Assembly: GCA_021803345.1 (NCBI GenBank)
Contig: JAJZLS010000067.1
Location: forward strand, 1 to 63,897
Source: Actinomycetes bacterium
GTDB lineage: Bacteria > Actinomycetota > Acidimicrobiia > Acidimicrobiales > Acidimicrobiaceae
Reading direction: 5' to 3'
DNA length: 63,897 nt
Shown in pieces: positions 62,953-63,897 of this stretch. The translations under genes were made by a program, and so were the position numbers. Position 1 is the stretch's first letter. Each line of letters begins with the position of its first letter. The notes beneath the pieces are model-generated. The model ran no database searches, was not told the origin of the DNA, and saw only the letters and a list, made by a program, of their open reading frames with translations.

Positions 62953-63358
62953 TTACAATAGCGGAATGTCAAGATGGATTGCCACCTCGCGTATCTTTTT
63001 ATCTTGGGTTGATAAAGGATAGCCCATTCGTAGCGCCAGATCGATATAGGCGCAATCATAGGCTGTAAGTCCGACAGATCGTCCCCGCATTAGTAATGAA
63101 GATATCTTTCCTGGCCACTCGATATTTTGTACCCGTATCGGCAATTCGGTCAGTGTTTCAAGGAACGCTTCGGCTTGGACGGCAGTCAGCCTGTTCCTTC
63201 TCTCGGCAACAAGTTGAATGTTAATGACTTCAAAGGGCCAAATTGCAGGCACCCAAGCGTCTTCAAACTGCAAACGCTCTAATATTTGGTCAGTATTGAA
63301 GTATCTTCGTCAGCAAAACTCCAGGCCATGCTCACTGAGTATCTACTATAAAAGTCAC
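62953..63358 (-). pseudogene. VapC-type PIN toxin broken by frameshifts
   Basis: The long open part (TTG 63273 to 62953, 106 residues) has the PIN core: WVPAIWPFEVINIQLVAERR, TAYDCAYIDLALRMGYPLST and QDKKIREVA. It lacks the N-terminal catalytic Asp. That piece is present just upstream in other frames. GTG 63358 starts VTFIVDT, the second frame gives MAWSFADED, and the third gives YFNTDQILERLQFEDAW. Two frameshifts therefore separate the Asp from the rest. The GTG overlaps the antitoxin stop (TAGTG), as in intact pairs. Confidence 0.8.
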
Positions 63359-63597
63359 TACCGTCGGTCCTCTTCGATGAGTTCCTGAAGCGATTCACCA
63401 TTTAGGTGCACGGTTTCTCGTAGGCTCCTCAGATGTTCGATAACTTCCTTGGTGGGAGTCTGACGTACTTCTACGTAGGGGGACAAAATTGCGACAGGTG
63501 TGCCATGTCGAGAGATCGTTATGGTCTGGCCATCTTTTACTTGATCTAAAAGATCAGAAAAATGAGTTTTGGCTTCGGAAGCTCCAACCGTTTTCAT
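63358..63597 (-). CDS. Phd/YefM-type antitoxin
   Basis: A 79-residue antitoxin with the Phd N-terminal fold: MKTVGASEAKTHFSDLLDQV, then KDGQTITISRHGTPVAIL. A charged C-terminal tail (ELIEEDRR) would wrap the toxin. It normally represses its own promoter and neutralises the PIN RNase. The toxin partner is broken here, so this gene may be a relic or may act against other toxins. It has an intact frame and starts at ATG 63597. Confidence 0.88.
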   Translation of the reverse strand: MKTVGASEAKTHFSDLLDQVKDGQTITISRHGTPVAILSPYVEVRQTPTKEVIEHLRSLRETVHLNGESLQELIEEDRR

Positions 63598-63897
63598 GGT
63601 ATCTTTTCTTCAACTGGTCTAGGACTAGTCTAAACTCTCCGACTATAACCTGGGTTTGCGTCAACATTTAATATCTTCCGTTTTTCTAGTTGTTCGAGAG
63701 GTTCGGTATGATTCGTTTCAATCTGTGATGCCGATTTTTTCGTGTGATACCAAGTGGCATCTATGACCTTCGAAACTTCGGGTAACTTTAGTTTCAGCCA
63801 CACCTTCATTTATCAGGTTGTCTCCTACTGAGCATTTTTTGATTACCTGCTCTCGGCTATTTTTCTCTTCATTTGTTGGTAACTTCGATTTGTCAAT
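63598..63897. other. Right-edge spacer, no gene recognised
   Basis: It should contain the antitoxin promoter. The GTCTAGGACTAGTC stretch near 63618 is a plausible autoregulatory palindrome. No coding pattern is seen to the end of the window. Confidence 0.4.

Noticed and set aside
1-63897. CRISPR arrays, tRNA or rRNA genes
   Set aside because: No spaced direct repeats of CRISPR type and no tRNA or rRNA signature were noticed by eye; a covariance search was not possible.

Overview
The window looks like an actinobacterial chromosome segment, possibly from a moderate-GC Acidimicrobiia-type lineage. The organism is an inference. It rests on extracytoplasmic lipoproteins with LAACG-type lipoboxes and Ser/Thr linkers, frequent GTG and TTG starts, an apparently leaderless promoter, a very large NAD-glutamate dehydrogenase, and Ltp/DUF35 enzymes. 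Most of the 64 kb is a catabolic and uptake island, with a mobile element at the left edge and stress/plasmid-type genes at the right edge.

Layout. 1-2 kb: a group II intron (145-1982) inserted in a 70-bp repeat that recurs, uninterrupted and inverted, at 8240-8309. 2-4.7 kb: aldose 1-epimerase (-) and an AbiEi-Fic fusion (+). 5-8.2 kb: an SsuABC-type transporter with a coupled fragment of an FAD oxidoreductase. 8.6-12 kb: NAD-glutamate dehydrogenase. 12.2-18.8 kb: two near-duplicate PuuE-like deacetylases facing each other around two SDR genes, plus a second SsuABC-type transporter. 19.5-25 kb: redoxin, BBE-type FAD oxidase, LigB/LigA-type extradiol dioxygenase, zinc alcohol dehydrogenase and an Asp/Glu racemase-superfamily enzyme. 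25.4-39.3 kb: an operon of Rbs-type transporter, two HyuA/HyuB pairs and an SDR. 39.6-47.6 kb (-): a third HyuA/HyuB pair, a family III CoA-transferase, an Ltp-type thiolase-fold protein, DUF35 and an IclR regulator. 48-50.5 kb (-): orphan LivK-type lipoprotein and an alpha/beta hydrolase. 51-59 kb (+): two degenerate M24 proteins, an ACMSD-type amidohydrolase, a third SsuABC-type transporter and an SDR. 59.5-60 kb (-): cupin. 60.9-63.6 kb (-): mercuric reductase with a CmtR-like ArsR regulator, and a Phd antitoxin next to a frameshifted PIN toxin.

How the genes may work together. A 15-bp palindrome (TGGAACA-N-TGTTCCA and close variants) lies at seven promoters. Four of these share one geometry: TTGAC-type -35, about 17 bp, a TATAAA-like -10, then the palindrome directly abutting. 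The sites serve the 12.2-kb deacetylase, the (-) ABC/deacetylase/SDR operon, the Rbs-Hyu operon, the Hyu-CoA-transferase-Ltp-IclR operon, the LivK-hydrolase operon, the third SsuABC-type operon and the cupin. The palindrome resembles E. coli IclR operators. The only IclR-type regulator seen here is the apparent last gene of one of the controlled operons. I infer a single substrate-responsive regulon.

Each of the three HyuB proteins ends in an extra four-cysteine zinc ribbon. This recalls the separate small zinc subunit of acetone and acetophenone carboxylases, and suggests ATP-dependent carboxylases rather than plain hydantoinases. The order HyuA-HyuB-CoA-transferase-Ltp-DUF35 fits carboxylation of a ketone, CoA activation and C-C cleavage. 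The substrate cannot be read from the sequence.
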